Positions 16,689 through 26,268 of a stretch of 64,000 nucleotides of DNA are shown here, one piece after another; position 1 is the stretch's first letter, and each line of letters starts with the position of its first letter. Source of the stretch: Micavibrio sp. UBA6147 (GTDB lineage Bacteria; Pseudomonadota; Alphaproteobacteria; Micavibrionales; UBA1664); the NCBI GenBank assembly GCA_002423185.1, contig DIUX01000001.1, positions 392,050-456,049 on the forward strand, in the 5' to 3' direction. Under the pieces are notes generated by a model that worked only from the letters and a program-made list of their open reading frames with translations, searched no databases and was not told the DNA's origin. The position numbers and the translations under genes are program-made.

Positions 16689-18578
16689 TCACGCATGAGG
16701 GTCGAACAACCGCACCAATTCCTCAATCATGGTCGAACCCAGCTCTTCCGCTTGGCGGATGGTCACGGCGCGGCGGTAATATTGCGTCACGTCATGCCCG
16801 ATCCCGATGGCGAGGAGTTCAGCAATCTTTTGTTGCTCGATGGTTTTGATCGTGCGGCGCAAATCTTGCTCTAAAAACCCTGCAAAATTGGCGGACAGGG
16901 TAGAATCATCCACCGGCGCGCCGTCTGAAATCACCATCATGATTTTGCGTTTTTCGGGGCGCATACGGATGCGTTTATACGCCCAGCGCAGGGCTTCACC
17001 GTCAATATTTTCCTTCAACAACCCTTCCTTGAGCATCAGGCCGATATTCTTACGCGTCCTGATCCACGGCGCATCGGCGGCCTTGTACACAATGTGTAAA
17101 ATGTCGTTCAATCGCCCGGGCTGTTCGGGACGTCCGGCGCGTGACCACGCATCGCGCGCCATGCCGCCTTTCCAAGCCGATGTGGTAAAGCCCAAAATCT
17201 CAACCTTGATTCCGCATCTCTCCAACGTCCGCGCCAAAATATCGGTGCTCAGCGCCGCAATCGTAATTGGCCGCCCGCGCATCGAGCCCGAATTATCGAT
17301 CAGCAAGCTCACCACCGTATCTTTAAAATCCGTATCTTTTTCGATTTTATAACTCAGCGGCGACCCAGGTGTTGTCACCACCCGCGCAAGGCGAGCGGGG
17401 TCGAGCAAACCTTCTTCAACATCGAAGAGCCAGCTTCGCTGTTGCTGCGCCATCAAGCGCCGCTGTAAACGGTTGGCGAGTTTGGCGATCATTGTCTTGA
17501 GCGGGTCAAGCTGTTTATCCAGCTTGCCCCGCAGAGTGTCCAGCTCCTCCCGTGTGGCAAGGTCGAGCGCCTCAATCGTTTGGTCATGGTCGGTTGTAAA
17601 AATGCGATAGGCGGGCGGCTCGTCCTGTGCGGTACCGCCTTCACGGCGTTTTTGCTCTAACGGGTCGCCCTCGCCATCCGCGCCCATATCATGGCTGGGG
17701 GCTTCGGGGTCGGCGATTTCCTCGCCAACCGACTCATCGCTGTCGTTATTCTCGCCGTCTTGCTGTTGAATATCGGCGAGGGCGTCTTGCGTGGATTGGT
17801 CGTCATCCGGCGTTTCACCGTCACTATTGGCGGCGTTTTGCGGGCTGGAATTTTGTTCGTCATCGCCATCCGCATCATCGGGGGCGGGGGCGTCCACCAT
17901 CAATTTCACCGCAAGGCGGGAGGCCGTTTTTGAAAATACGGCGGGGTCATGAATAACATTCATAAGCTCTGAAAACCCTTCGGGTCCCAGCTTTTTAACA
18001 AACCACGATGCCCAATACGCCGCCGCGCCACGGCTGGCGGATTCCATGTCATCCGCCTCGAAAAACATTTTGCGCGACAGGGCGAATAATGCATCCTCAC
18101 GCGACACGACAACCGGCTTTTCAGGATTGCCATATCCTTTTTTCACGCATTGTTCTTCCATGGCGCTCAGGATATTGCCGCGCACGCCGTGTAAATAGCG
18201 GCTTCCCGCGGCCTCGCACCGCACTTGTTCCAAAATGTCATAGGCGAGCCGCGCCTGCGGGTTTTGCGGTGCATATTTCAAATGATGGGCTGTGTCGTGT
18301 TGGTCAATATACAGGGCGATGCTGTCCGCCGCGCCGCGCACGCCGTCCTCATCAAACCCCAAATCACGAATGGATGGTAAACGGGCGCTGCGTTCGCCGC
18401 TCTCCGATGTTTTGATCTGATACGCGCTTGGTTGCAAGCTGGCGGAGGCAACCCCGTATTGTGCCTGAAGGTCTTTTTCGCCGGACAAGGCGCGCAAGGT
18501 TGCGGCAACGGCCTGTTCAAACAAATCGGCATCGCTGCCGTGTCGGCTTGCGTGTTTGTCGTGCTGATCCTTGCTCAT
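16689..18578 (-). CDS. cobT: Cobaltochelatase subunit CobT
   Basis: A 629-residue CobT, which with CobS and CobN inserts cobalt into hydrogenobyrinic acid a,c-diamide in the aerobic cobalamin pathway. The C-terminal von Willebrand A domain shows the metal-ion motif DNSGSMRG. The middle is a long acidic, Asp/Gln/Asn-rich linker typical of the subunit. It starts 14 bp after cobS, so the two are one operon. cobN and the other cobalamin genes are not in the window, and no cobalamin riboswitch was seen upstream. Confidence 0.95.
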   Translation of the reverse strand: MSKDQHDKHASRHGSDADLFEQAVAATLRALSGEKDLQAQYGVASASLQPSAYQIKTSESGERSARLPSIRDLGFDEDGVRGAADSIALYIDQHDTAHHLKYAPQNPQARLAYDILEQVRCEAAGSRYLHGVRGNILSAMEEQCVKKGYGNPEKPVVVSREDALFALSRKMFFEADDMESASRGAAAYWASWFVKKLGPEGFSELMNVIHDPAVFSKTASRLAVKLMVDAPAPDDADGDDEQNSSPQNAANSDGETPDDDQSTQDALADIQQQDGENNDSDESVGEEIADPEAPSHDMGADGEGDPLEQKRREGGTAQDEPPAYRIFTTDHDQTIEALDLATREELDTLRGKLDKQLDPLKTMIAKLANRLQRRLMAQQQRSWLFDVEEGLLDPARLARVVTTPGSPLSYKIEKDTDFKDTVVSLLIDNSGSMRGRPITIAALSTDILARTLERCGIKVEILGFTTSAWKGGMARDAWSRAGRPEQPGRLNDILHIVYKAADAPWIRTRKNIGLMLKEGLLKENIDGEALRWAYKRIRMRPEKRKIMMVISDGAPVDDSTLSANFAGFLEQDLRRTIKTIEQQKIAELLAIGIGHDVTQYYRRAVTIRQAEELGSTMIEELVRLFDPHA

Positions 18579-18592
18579 CTCGATCTCAAAGC

Positions 18593-19591
18593 CTAAAGCT
18601 CAACACCGAAACAGCGCTGGTAATATTCTTTCACAATCCCGCGCTCAAGCTCATCACATTTGTTGAGGAAGGTCACCCGAAACGCCTCATGCAAATCGCC
18701 GTAAATCCGTGCGTTATCGGCCCAGCTCAGAACCGTCCGCGGCGACATCAGGGTGGAGATATCGCCACTGATGAACCCGTTGCGGGTTAATTCCGCCATG
18801 CGGATCATGGTTTCCAATTGTTGAATTTCGGTTTTTGATGTGGCGGCGGGGTTTTTGCGCAGGACAATCTCGCGCTCTTTCTCAAAGCTCAAGTAATTGA
18901 GCGTCACAACGATATTCCACCGATCCATCTGGCCTTGGTTGATCGGCTGTGTGCCGTGATACAGGCCGGTGGTGTCGCCCAGCCCGATGGTGTTGCTGGT
19001 GGCGAACAGACGGAAAGACGGGTGCGGGCGGATCACCTTGTTTTGTTCCAGCAAGGTCAGGCGGCCTTCGCCCTCCAACACGCGCTGGATAACAAACATC
19101 ACATCGGGGCGCCCCGCGTCATACTCATCAAAGACGAGCGCCACAGGCCGCTGCAAAGCCCATGGCAGCAATCCTTCTTTATATTCGGTGATTTGTTTGC
19201 CGTCTTTCAGGACAATCGCGTCCTTGCCGATCAAGTCAACGCGGCTGATATGGCTGTCGAGGTTGATCCGTACGCAAGGCCAGTTGAGCCGCGCCGCGAT
19301 TTGTTCGATATGGGTTGATTTGCCGGTGCCGTGATATCCCTGCACCAGAACGCGGCGGTTATGCACAAATCCGGCGAGGATCGCCTTGGTCGTATCGAGG
19401 TCAAAACTGTAACTCTCGTCAATATCCGGCACATTCGGGCATCGCACGGAATAGGCGGGAACATCCCAATCAAGGTCAATGCCGAACACGTCCCGCGCCT
19501 TGACAATAAGGTCGGGGAGGAGCGGAAGGGCGTCCATCGTGTCGACCGTTTTGGCGGCATTTTTCGTGCCTGTTTTCGGGGTTACGCTCAT
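18593..19591 (-). CDS. cobS: Cobaltochelatase AAA+ subunit CobS
   Basis: A 332-residue MoxR-like AAA+ ATPase that forms the ATP-hydrolysing ring of cobaltochelatase with CobT. Walker A is GYHGTGKSTH. Walker B is ALVFDEYDAG. The sensor region contains LFATSNTIG. The N-terminal segment with YSVRCPNVPDIDESY is typical of CobS. It lies between the J-domain protein gene and cobT, a conserved alphaproteobacterial order. Confidence 0.96.
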   Translation of the reverse strand: MSVTPKTGTKNAAKTVDTMDALPLLPDLIVKARDVFGIDLDWDVPAYSVRCPNVPDIDESYSFDLDTTKAILAGFVHNRRVLVQGYHGTGKSTHIEQIAARLNWPCVRINLDSHISRVDLIGKDAIVLKDGKQITEYKEGLLPWALQRPVALVFDEYDAGRPDVMFVIQRVLEGEGRLTLLEQNKVIRPHPSFRLFATSNTIGLGDTTGLYHGTQPINQGQMDRWNIVVTLNYLSFEKEREIVLRKNPAATSKTEIQQLETMIRMAELTRNGFISGDISTLMSPRTVLSWADNARIYGDLHEAFRVTFLNKCDELERGIVKEYYQRCFGVEL

Positions 19592-19672
19592 GATGGTTTT
19601 CCTTCGTTTTGTCGTTTGTTGTCGGGTGAGCCGAGGCGGTCATTCTCATTCGTTATAGGCTGATTCTGGCGC

Positions 19673-20368
19673 TCAGGTCTTGTTGATTTTGTCGAATTTT
19701 TCGTAGGCCAGCTTTAAAATTGTGTAAGACATATTGATTTTCTTGAGCAATTCCTCAGCCTCTGGGTCATCGGGGTTGAGGTCGGGGTGGTATTTCTTCG
19801 CCAGTGTCTTATACCGTGTCTTGATTTCAACGAGTGTCACGGGCGGTTCCAAGCCCATAATCGCGAGGGCGTCTGTTTCCGCGCTTTGCGGCGCATTGCG
19901 CCAATTGCCGCGCGACCCGTTGCCGCTTTGGCCTTGCTGGCCATCGTCATCGCCGCCGCTATTACCGCTCCCATTGCCGCCATAGCGCCGCTCGCGCTCC
20001 GCCCGTTCTTCGGCATAGGCCGCATCCGACTGGTCACGGAAAAACCAAGCCCGCTGGCGCAAATTATCCTCCATATCGGGCGTGGTGTATCGCCATGTCG
20101 GGCGGTGACCATAGAGATTGTCGCGCAGATGGCGCTCTACATCCGCTTCCCCCATGCCGGAGAAAAAATCCCACGCTTTGTTATAATCTTGCACATGCTC
20201 AAGACAGAAAAAATAGTAATCCGACAAATCGCGTGATTTCGGCGCTTTATGAAGGCCTTCCTTCGGGCATCCGGGCATATCGCATGAATGGGTATTTGGC
20301 TCCCTAGGTTTGGAGTCATCGGCAAATTCCGGCGATTTTGCTTTCAATTTTATGCGCTTGAGGTTCAT
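19673..20368 (-). CDS. J-domain (DnaJ-like) protein
   Basis: A 231-residue co-chaperone-like protein with its J domain at the C-terminus (about 165-225), containing the HPD motif in KKYHPDLNPDD needed to stimulate Hsp70 ATPase. The N-terminal half has spaced Cys/His residues (CDMPGCPKEG and FCLEHV) that could bind zinc, then a Gly/Asn-rich linker. It lacks the Gly-Phe and zinc-finger regions of true DnaJ. It sits upstream of cobS and divergent from bolA, a recurrent alphaproteobacterial arrangement. Confidence 0.9.
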   Translation of the reverse strand: MNLKRIKLKAKSPEFADDSKPREPNTHSCDMPGCPKEGLHKAPKSRDLSDYYFFCLEHVQDYNKAWDFFSGMGEADVERHLRDNLYGHRPTWRYTTPDMEDNLRQRAWFFRDQSDAAYAEERAERERRYGGNGSGNSGGDDDGQQGQSGNGSRGNWRNAPQSAETDALAIMGLEPPVTLVEIKTRYKTLAKKYHPDLNPDDPEAEELLKKINMSYTILKLAYEKFDKINKT

Positions 20369-20434
20369 CTTTCTATTATGATATGTCTTATTGGAAAGCG
20401 CAACGCAAACCCCGCGCCGTTACAGGATTTTTAG

Positions 20435-20707
20435 ATGACAATTCAGCCCGACATCGAACAAAGCATCGAAGCCAAAATCAAGGCCGCCTTCAACCCGCTT
20501 TCCTTCCGATTGGTGAATGAGAGCGGCAAGCACAAAGGCCATGCCGGCGATGACGGCACGGGGCAAACGCATTTCAGGCTGGAAATCGTGTCGGCGGCCT
20601 TCGCCGGCAAAACGCGCGTTGAATCGCAACGTATGGTTTACGGATTGCTGGACGAAGAATTCAAACGCGGCCTCCACGCCTTGGCGCTCAAGCTTTCCGC
20701 TCCCTGA
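20435..20707 (+). CDS. bolA: BolA family protein
   Basis: A 90-residue BolA, a small partner of monothiol glutaredoxins in Fe-S and redox control. The family core is visible: a Ser/Gly-rich loop after FRLVNESGKHKGH, the region THFRLEIVSAAFAGK, and the helix RVESQRMVYGLLDEE. The conserved His in the loop is a candidate cluster ligand. AGGA lies upstream of ATG 20435. It is divergent from the J-domain gene. Confidence 0.93.
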   Translation: MTIQPDIEQSIEAKIKAAFNPLSFRLVNESGKHKGHAGDDGTGQTHFRLEIVSAAFAGKTRVESQRMVYGLLDEEFKRGLHALALKLSAP

Positions 20708-20846
20708 ATATTCCCAATAAAACGTGGCCTTACAGCCCATGATTCAAAATTAAATAATCCTATTGATGTATAAATAAACTTATGGTAGTTATTTTATGCA
20801 ACCAAAGATGGTTGTGCCATAAAAATACAAAAACGGGAATATTCAG

Positions 20847-21242
20847 ATGTGTGAAGAAGGACTGGTGAGTCGCAACATCACTGTAAACGGAAGGCGGACT
20901 TCGATCCGGCTTGAGGAGCAAATGTGGAAGGCTCTGCACGACATGGCTGTGCGCGAAAAATGCAGCATTCATGACTTATGTTCGCTGGTCTGCATGAACA
21001 AGAAAACGGCGGTTTCCCTCACTGCATCCATCCGCATTTTTATTATGATGTATTACAAAGCGGCGGCGACCGAGGACGGCCACAAAAAAGCCGGTCATGG
21101 TGCCTTTGAAAAAATGCTCCGCCGCGCAAAACCGGCAAAGCCCGAGGATATGCCCATCATTGCGGGGCAAAAATCGCCTTATATAATCGGCGTGCCGGCC
21201 TATGATTCCATCTCGGTCGTTCGCCGCAGTGTCGCTAACTAA
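20847..21242 (+). CDS. Ribbon-helix-helix (RHH_4-type) DNA-binding protein
   Basis: A 131-residue protein whose N-terminal half matches the alphaproteobacterial ribbon-helix-helix family: a beta strand with SRNITVNGRRTSIRLEE, a first helix starting MWKALHDMA, and a second region ending in SLTASIRIFIMMYY. Proteins of this family bind DNA as dimers. The C-terminal 60 residues are Lys/Ala-rich and of unknown role. Its target is not visible. It is a single gene between bolA and convergent accA, followed by a bidirectional terminator. Confidence 0.8.
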   Translation: MCEEGLVSRNITVNGRRTSIRLEEQMWKALHDMAVREKCSIHDLCSLVCMNKKTAVSLTASIRIFIMMYYKAAATEDGHKKAGHGAFEKMLRRAKPAKPEDMPIIAGQKSPYIIGVPAYDSISVVRRSVAN

Positions 21243-21380
21243 TAACCTCCTGAAGCCTTCAGGCCAAGCCTCAGTGCATCGTCATTTGATGTATACAAAT
21301 CGGGGCAGGGGCAAAGGAGCAGGCTAGAGGGCTGGTGCAAGTGTCAATAGTGGCATTTACTAATCCATAAGCCGATCCAT

Positions 21381-21410
21381 ATAAAAAGGGCGCTCAATGC
21401 GCCCTCTTTT
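21381..21410. terminator. Bidirectional terminator between RHH gene and accA
   Basis: GGGCGC (21388-21393) and GCGCCC (21399-21404) form a stem with a 5-base loop. On the plus strand it is followed by TCTTTT. On the minus strand it is followed by TTTTTAT. It can end transcripts of both convergent genes. Confidence 0.75.
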
Positions 21411-21462
21411 AATGGTTGATGACCACTCCAGCAGCTTAGCATGCTGTGTGAGCGCTCAGTGT

Positions 21463-22404
21463 TTAACGCCCCATCGCGATGAATTTATCGCTGCGATGCT
21501 TGCGCAGGGCGTCGGGCGACAGGCCGGACAGTTCCTTCAAGCCTTTTTCGATGTAATCCGCAACGCTGTTGATCGTGTCTTGTTTATGGCGGTGTGCGCC
21601 GCCCAAAGGCTCCGCAATAATCCCGTCAACAAGGCCGAGTTCTTTAAGGTCTTGCGCGGTGAGGCGAAGGGCAATCGCAGCGTCCTTGGCGTGGGTGGCG
21701 CTGCGCCACAGGATGGACGCGCATCCTTCCGGTGAAATCACGCTATAGATGGAGTGTTGCAGCATATAAATCTTGTTGGCGGTGGCAATGGCAATCGCGC
21801 CGCCTGATCCGCCTTCACCGATTACGACCGACACAATCGGCGTGCCGATCCGCAGGCATTTTTCGATGGAACGGGCAATGGCTTCCGACTGGCCGCGTTC
21901 TTCCGCACCCACACCAGGGTAGGCGCCGGCGGTGTCGATCAAGGTAATGACGGGAAGGCCGAATTGGTCGGCCATGTCCATAAGGCGCTGTGCCTTGCGG
22001 TATCCTTCGGGGCGTGCCATGCCGAAATTATGTTTGATGCGGGTTTGCGTGTCGTGGCCTTTTTCATGGCCGATCACGACACAGGATTGCCCGCGAAAAC
22101 GCCCCAAGCCCCCGACAATCGCGTCGTCTTCGGCAAAATTGCGGTCGCCGCTGAGCGGTGTGTAATCCTCAATAATCGCCTCAATATAATTCAACGCGTG
22201 CGGGCGCTCTGGGTGGCGCGCAACCTGAACGATCTGGTCGGGCTGAAGTTTGGAATAGGTCTGTACCATCAAACGGTCGGTTTTTTGGCGCAGGCGGCTG
22301 ATCTCATCCGCGATGTTGAATCCTGCATCGCCGGACATGTTCTGAAGCTCGATAATTTTTGCTTCGAGTTCAAGGATCGGTTTTTCAAATTCCAGTTGGC
22401 TCAT
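21463..22404 (-). CDS. accA: Acetyl-CoA carboxylase carboxyltransferase subunit alpha
   Basis: A 313-residue AccA, which with AccD transfers the carboxyl group from biotin to acetyl-CoA in the first step of fatty-acid synthesis. Family landmarks are FEKPILELEAKI at the start, the carboxyltransferase region GHEKGHDT, FGLPVITLIDTAGAYPGVGA, and the oxyanion-type stretch IGEGGSGGALA-like IGEGGSGGAIAIA. Length is standard. The terminator at 21388 follows it. Confidence 0.97.
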   Translation of the reverse strand: MSQLEFEKPILELEAKIIELQNMSGDAGFNIADEISRLRQKTDRLMVQTYSKLQPDQIVQVARHPERPHALNYIEAIIEDYTPLSGDRNFAEDDAIVGGLGRFRGQSCVVIGHEKGHDTQTRIKHNFGMARPEGYRKAQRLMDMADQFGLPVITLIDTAGAYPGVGAEERGQSEAIARSIEKCLRIGTPIVSVVIGEGGSGGAIAIATANKIYMLQHSIYSVISPEGCASILWRSATHAKDAAIALRLTAQDLKELGLVDGIIAEPLGGAHRHKQDTINSVADYIEKGLKELSGLSPDALRKHRSDKFIAMGR

Positions 22405-22800
22405 AAATACTCCACCAGCAATGTCGCTCTCGATTATCTCGCTGTCTTGTCTGTTTTTTCATCGTTTTTTGAGAGCGAGGGCAGATTACCCCAACGCGGC
22501 GCAATCATCAATCCCATTCCTTCACTCATCCATAGCTCTTTGCCTTTTGTCCCCGCATAAGTTTTTGAGCGCGGCAAAAGGCAAGGGGGCATGGAAACTC
22601 TCGGGGCAATAAACCAATGGTGCAGGGAGCTGCGAATGCGACTAAGGCGCGCGAAAATAACCCCAAAAATAACCCAAAAATAATAGCGCCCACAAATAAT
22701 AAAGGGCACGTTTATAAAAACCGTGCCCTGAATTCTGTGCTTATTCAATCAGGGTGTGAGGCTAGCCGTTGGTGCGGCAAACCATCCCTGCAAATAGAAA
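22405..22800. other. Intergenic region between xerD and accA
   Basis: About 400 bases without a supported gene. It should hold the accA promoter and it contains the xerD terminator hairpin. A minus-strand frame at 22434-22748 opens with TTG, lacks a ribosome binding site and resembles no protein, so it was not called. Confidence 0.6.
22690..22729 (-). terminator. Terminator of xerD
   Basis: On the minus strand, AGGGCACG (22729-22722) pairs perfectly with CGTGCCCT (22710-22703) around an 11-base loop. A T-rich tail (TTATTATTTG) follows. It begins about 70 bp beyond the xerD stop codon. Confidence 0.65.
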
Positions 22801-23787
22801 CTATTTGCGGCCTGATTTGTTGATCGGGTGTTTCTCCTCGACCTTTTTCTTGACGTCTTTGCCCAAAATATGGGTGTAGACTTGCGTCGTTGCAATGTCG
22901 GCGTGACCCAGCATTTTCTGAACAGCGCGAAGATCGGCACCGTTTTTGAGCAAATGGGTCGCGAAGGCGTGACGCAGGATATGCGGGCTCACACGATCGG
23001 GGTCGACTTTAGCGGCTTTGGCAAGCTCTTTGAGGAGCTGAGCAAAGCGTTGACGTGTCAAATGACCGACAATCGATGTCTTGGATGGGAAGAGCCATTG
23101 GCCCTGTGTTCCATCGTCATCCATGCCGACAAAATGTCCGTGAACCTTGACATAGTCCTTGATCGCGCCTTGAGCGGCATCGGACAAGGGAACCATACGC
23201 TCACGACCGCCTTTGCCTTCAACGATAAGGAACTGACTGTCCTCATTCGCTGCAGTTTTCGGCAGACCGACAAGCTCGGAAACACGTAAACCTGTCGAAT
23301 ACAGCATCTCGAGCAAGCATACCAATCGGATGCTGTTCGGTCCACCACCGCTGGCTGCGGTTTCGATCAGGCGGTTTACTTCTTCCTCTGACAGAGTCTT
23401 CGGCAACGTTCTGGTTTGTTTTGGGCTCTTTATTGTCGTAGTCGGGTCATCCTTACGGACATTGTCCGATACAAGAAAACGGTAAAATTGACGAAGCGCA
23501 GACAAACGACGGGCGACTGTACGCACTGCGATCAAGGATGTATTTTCCCCTTTCGAGTGTTTCTTTTCGGCCAGATCCTCAAGGTAATCCTTGATGTTTT
23601 CGGCTGTTGCTTTTTCGATCGTAACGTTTTTTGTTTTAAGAAATACATCTACGTCAACCAAGTCACGCTCGTATGCGTGTCTTGTGTTCAGAGCTGCACC
23701 TTTTTCTGAAGTCAGCATGTCAAGAAATCCTTCAACGTGCTTGTTCAGAGGTGCTTTTGGTTTTGCTGGACGTCCGGGACGAGCCAT
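22801..23787 (-). CDS. xerD: Tyrosine recombinase XerD
   Basis: A 328-residue tyrosine recombinase. The catalytic set is present: Arg in TGLRVSEL, Lys in VEGKGGRERMVP, HxxR in SPHILRHAFATH, His in LGHADIATTQ and the nucleophile Tyr in VYTHI. A SAM-like core-binding N-terminal domain precedes it. Position beside accA and near aroKB is the chromosomal XerD locus of this class, so its role is dimer resolution at dif with XerC, rather than mobility of an element. A strong AGAGGAG ribosome binding site precedes ATG 23787. Confidence 0.93.
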   Translation of the reverse strand: MARPGRPAKPKAPLNKHVEGFLDMLTSEKGAALNTRHAYERDLVDVDVFLKTKNVTIEKATAENIKDYLEDLAEKKHSKGENTSLIAVRTVARRLSALRQFYRFLVSDNVRKDDPTTTIKSPKQTRTLPKTLSEEEVNRLIETAASGGGPNSIRLVCLLEMLYSTGLRVSELVGLPKTAANEDSQFLIVEGKGGRERMVPLSDAAQGAIKDYVKVHGHFVGMDDDGTQGQWLFPSKTSIVGHLTRQRFAQLLKELAKAAKVDPDRVSPHILRHAFATHLLKNGADLRAVQKMLGHADIATTQVYTHILGKDVKKKVEEKHPINKSGRK

Positions 23788-23802
23788 TTTATTCTCCTCT
23801 GT

Positions 23803-26184
23803 CTAATCCTTCCCAACTGATAAAGTACTTACTATTATATTTTTTGCGTGTTCCTGGTAACCGGCTTTGTAAAGTATATCCACCATACCGCTAAGATACT
23901 CAGGATAAGTATTACTCGGGCTCTGGCTAGCCAGTACATGCAAGTACAATAATACTGCTTCACCAAATCTACTACTTTGATTAGCCGCAAACGCGCGACC
24001 TGTCAAACTATATGATGAAATCACATAATTTCTGTAAAATGTCAAGGAAAAAAATTTTTCATAACACAATTTCGCTGCCTCTTCGTATTTTTCCAACTCT
24101 AAGACATTTTTTAGTAAACTCAATGTTCTGGCGGGGTCTTTTTGTGCGACGAGCGGTAATTTGGGTGACCATTGCCGCACCCATGCAATATATGATTCGG
24201 CGGTGAAGCTGGAGGGGTCTTGGAGGCTCAGGAAGTACCAATACGGTGCCAATCCATCCGTATGATTCGAACCACCTGAATTTGCAGCATTATTGGCGGT
24301 GTTGGCGGTTTCTGGGGCGTTATCAAGCGCAGGATCGCCATTCGTGACCGGTGTTGATACGCCGCGCCCGTTGACGTTTTCGCCGTCAATGCCGTTCTGT
24401 TCCGCCTGTGCGGCGGCATCGGCGTCATGATTCTGTGGATTGTTTTGTTCCGGCGCGCCGTTTGATTCTGTTTCATTCTTTGCATCGCCGCTTGTTTTTG
24501 CGGTTTGCGGATGGACGCTTTTCCACCGTGCAACCCAGTTTTCGGGCAGGCTTCCTTGTGTGCGGATGATGGATGCCGCCGCCGTCCATGAGGCCGCGCC
24601 GAGCGATACAGGGTCAAGATCAACAAAATATTGTTCAAACCCATCAATCAAGGCGGGATAGTTTTTGGAAATATAATCAAATGTCTGGCGGACGCGGATT
24701 GTCTTTTGCGCGCCATCGTCGGCTTTTTCAATCCATTGCATATACCATGCGGGTTTCCAACAAGGGTGAAGGCTGTGGCGCGCCATGCTGCCGTCCTTGA
24801 ACGACGCTTCGGCGAATTCAAGGCTGCGCATCAACAAGGTCAGGCTGCGCGAGTTAATGATTCCGCGTGCGAATCCTTCCTGCGCGACGCAAGCATGGTG
24901 CGCGTTGGCCTTTTCATCCTGAAGAATCAGAATTTTAAGAATTTCGGACGGAACGCTTGTCACGTCATTCTTATAATGAGCCAGCACCGCCTTGAACGGC
25001 ACGGCCTTGGCTGCGTGTGCCATAAGGCGTTCGGTCAGGCTCATTGTCACCAGCATTTGCGGTGTGACTTGCCCGTCTAAAACGGCGCTGAAATAAGGGA
25101 ACATGACGAAATTCTCCGCCGGAATGCCCGATCTCTTCCGAACAGGGGCGGTCGCAGACTCGCCAGCCGGATCACCAGCCGCTCCGGCATCATCCCCGTC
25201 TTTGTCGTCAACAACAGGGGCCATCCCAATCGCCGAATCCGCCTTTGATGCGCCGTTCGCTTCCGCATTGTCTTGGCTCGTGCCAGTGCCAGTGTCAGTG
25301 TCAGTGCCAGTGCTTGAATCGTCATCACTGGCTATGTTTTCGGCAATTGCAGTGACCGTTTGCGCGGCCATATCGTCATCCGTTTCATAGTGGCGGGCGC
25401 AGAATCGATTGAAATCCAGCCAAAACGCGGCTTGGTTGAACCGGCTTTCCATGGTCTGAACATCAAGGCAAGCCGCGGCCAGTCGTCCTTTCGCCAGCAA
25501 GATATTCAACCCATGAACGGCGAGTCTTTCATCCTCCGGCAATTGAGGGAACAGGGTTTTATACAGGCGTTCTGCGTCCTCAAAGGCGCCGATACGGTAC
25601 AGTGTTTCAAGGCGCAGCAACAAAAAATCATAAGGCGCAGCCTCAATTGTCGCGCTCAATGCTGCGGGCTGCGGCAAGTCGCCATCGAAAACAGAGCTGT
25701 TCTGTGCTTGCCTGTTTTTACGATCCCGCATGCGTGACGGACGTTTTTTAGAGGAGGGGGCTGTGTCTTCTTCTGCCTCTGCCGTCACCTCATCTCGCGG
25801 TGTTCCGAACGGGGCGGCGTCCGTGACCAGCAAATCCTTGAAAATGTGAAAATACACCGGCGCCGCAAAACGGTCAGGCATCGAGCGTATCAGGCCGGAC
25901 GCGCTGGTCTGGTCAAGCCCATACCACACGTTGTCGGGCACAATGACAGCGGGCGCGGCGTCCTCTTCACTGGCCTCATCGCCTGTTTCAGTGTCCGGCT
26001 TATTCTCGGCCTGTTTGTCTTTGTCCGGCTCCGCCTGAGTGGCCTTGCTTACGCGAATGATTCCTTGCGTATCCAAGGCGGGCATAGCGGTTGCCCCCTC
26101 CGCTGCAAACAGGGCGGGCAAGGGCCACGAAAACATCGTCAGGCAAAAACCGGTCAACATAATCAGGCGAGTGCGCGTAAACAT
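23803..26184 (-). CDS. Large secreted protein, unknown function
   Basis: A 793-residue protein with an N-terminal signal peptide (basic MFTRTR, a hydrophobic core, and a likely cleavage after FAA). The mature part alternates helical, repeat-like segments (RLETLYRIGAFEDAERLY, resembling TPR helices) with two low-complexity linkers: one Asp/Thr/Gly-rich near residues 295-330, the other Asn/Ala/Glu-rich near 600-650. A periplasmic scaffold is plausible, but I do not recognise a function. The last 110 codons are clearly AT-richer than the rest. It ends 16 bp before xerD on the same strand, probably co-transcribed. The ATG has AAGGGA upstream. Confidence 0.8.
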   Translation of the reverse strand: MFTRTRLIMLTGFCLTMFSWPLPALFAAEGATAMPALDTQGIIRVSKATQAEPDKDKQAENKPDTETGDEASEEDAAPAVIVPDNVWYGLDQTSASGLIRSMPDRFAAPVYFHIFKDLLVTDAAPFGTPRDEVTAEAEEDTAPSSKKRPSRMRDRKNRQAQNSSVFDGDLPQPAALSATIEAAPYDFLLLRLETLYRIGAFEDAERLYKTLFPQLPEDERLAVHGLNILLAKGRLAAACLDVQTMESRFNQAAFWLDFNRFCARHYETDDDMAAQTVTAIAENIASDDDSSTGTDTDTGTGTSQDNAEANGASKADSAIGMAPVVDDKDGDDAGAAGDPAGESATAPVRKRSGIPAENFVMFPYFSAVLDGQVTPQMLVTMSLTERLMAHAAKAVPFKAVLAHYKNDVTSVPSEILKILILQDEKANAHHACVAQEGFARGIINSRSLTLLMRSLEFAEASFKDGSMARHSLHPCWKPAWYMQWIEKADDGAQKTIRVRQTFDYISKNYPALIDGFEQYFVDLDPVSLGAASWTAAASIIRTQGSLPENWVARWKSVHPQTAKTSGDAKNETESNGAPEQNNPQNHDADAAAQAEQNGIDGENVNGRGVSTPVTNGDPALDNAPETANTANNAANSGGSNHTDGLAPYWYFLSLQDPSSFTAESYIAWVRQWSPKLPLVAQKDPARTLSLLKNVLELEKYEEAAKLCYEKFFSLTFYRNYVISSYSLTGRAFAANQSSRFGEAVLLYLHVLASQSPSNTYPEYLSGMVDILYKAGYQEHAKNIIVSTLSVGKD

Positions 26185-26268
26185 GACAATAATATCCCTT
26201 GGGTCAGTAATTTGGATGGCGGTGCGTATATGATATATGGGCGTGGTTGGTGCAATCGCTTTTAAGGG

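Noticed and set aside
16689..19591. Cobalamin riboswitch controlling cobS-cobT
   Set aside because: The region upstream of cobS is short and coding on the same strand (J-domain gene); no B12-box-like element was recognised.
22434..22748. 104-residue minus-strand frame between xerD and accA
   Set aside because: Opens with TTG, includes the xerD terminator hairpin, and has no protein-like pattern.
22801..23787. Tyrosine recombinase as integrase of a mobile element
   Set aside because: Located beside accA in the conserved housekeeping XerD setting, with no attachment repeats or phage genes nearby.
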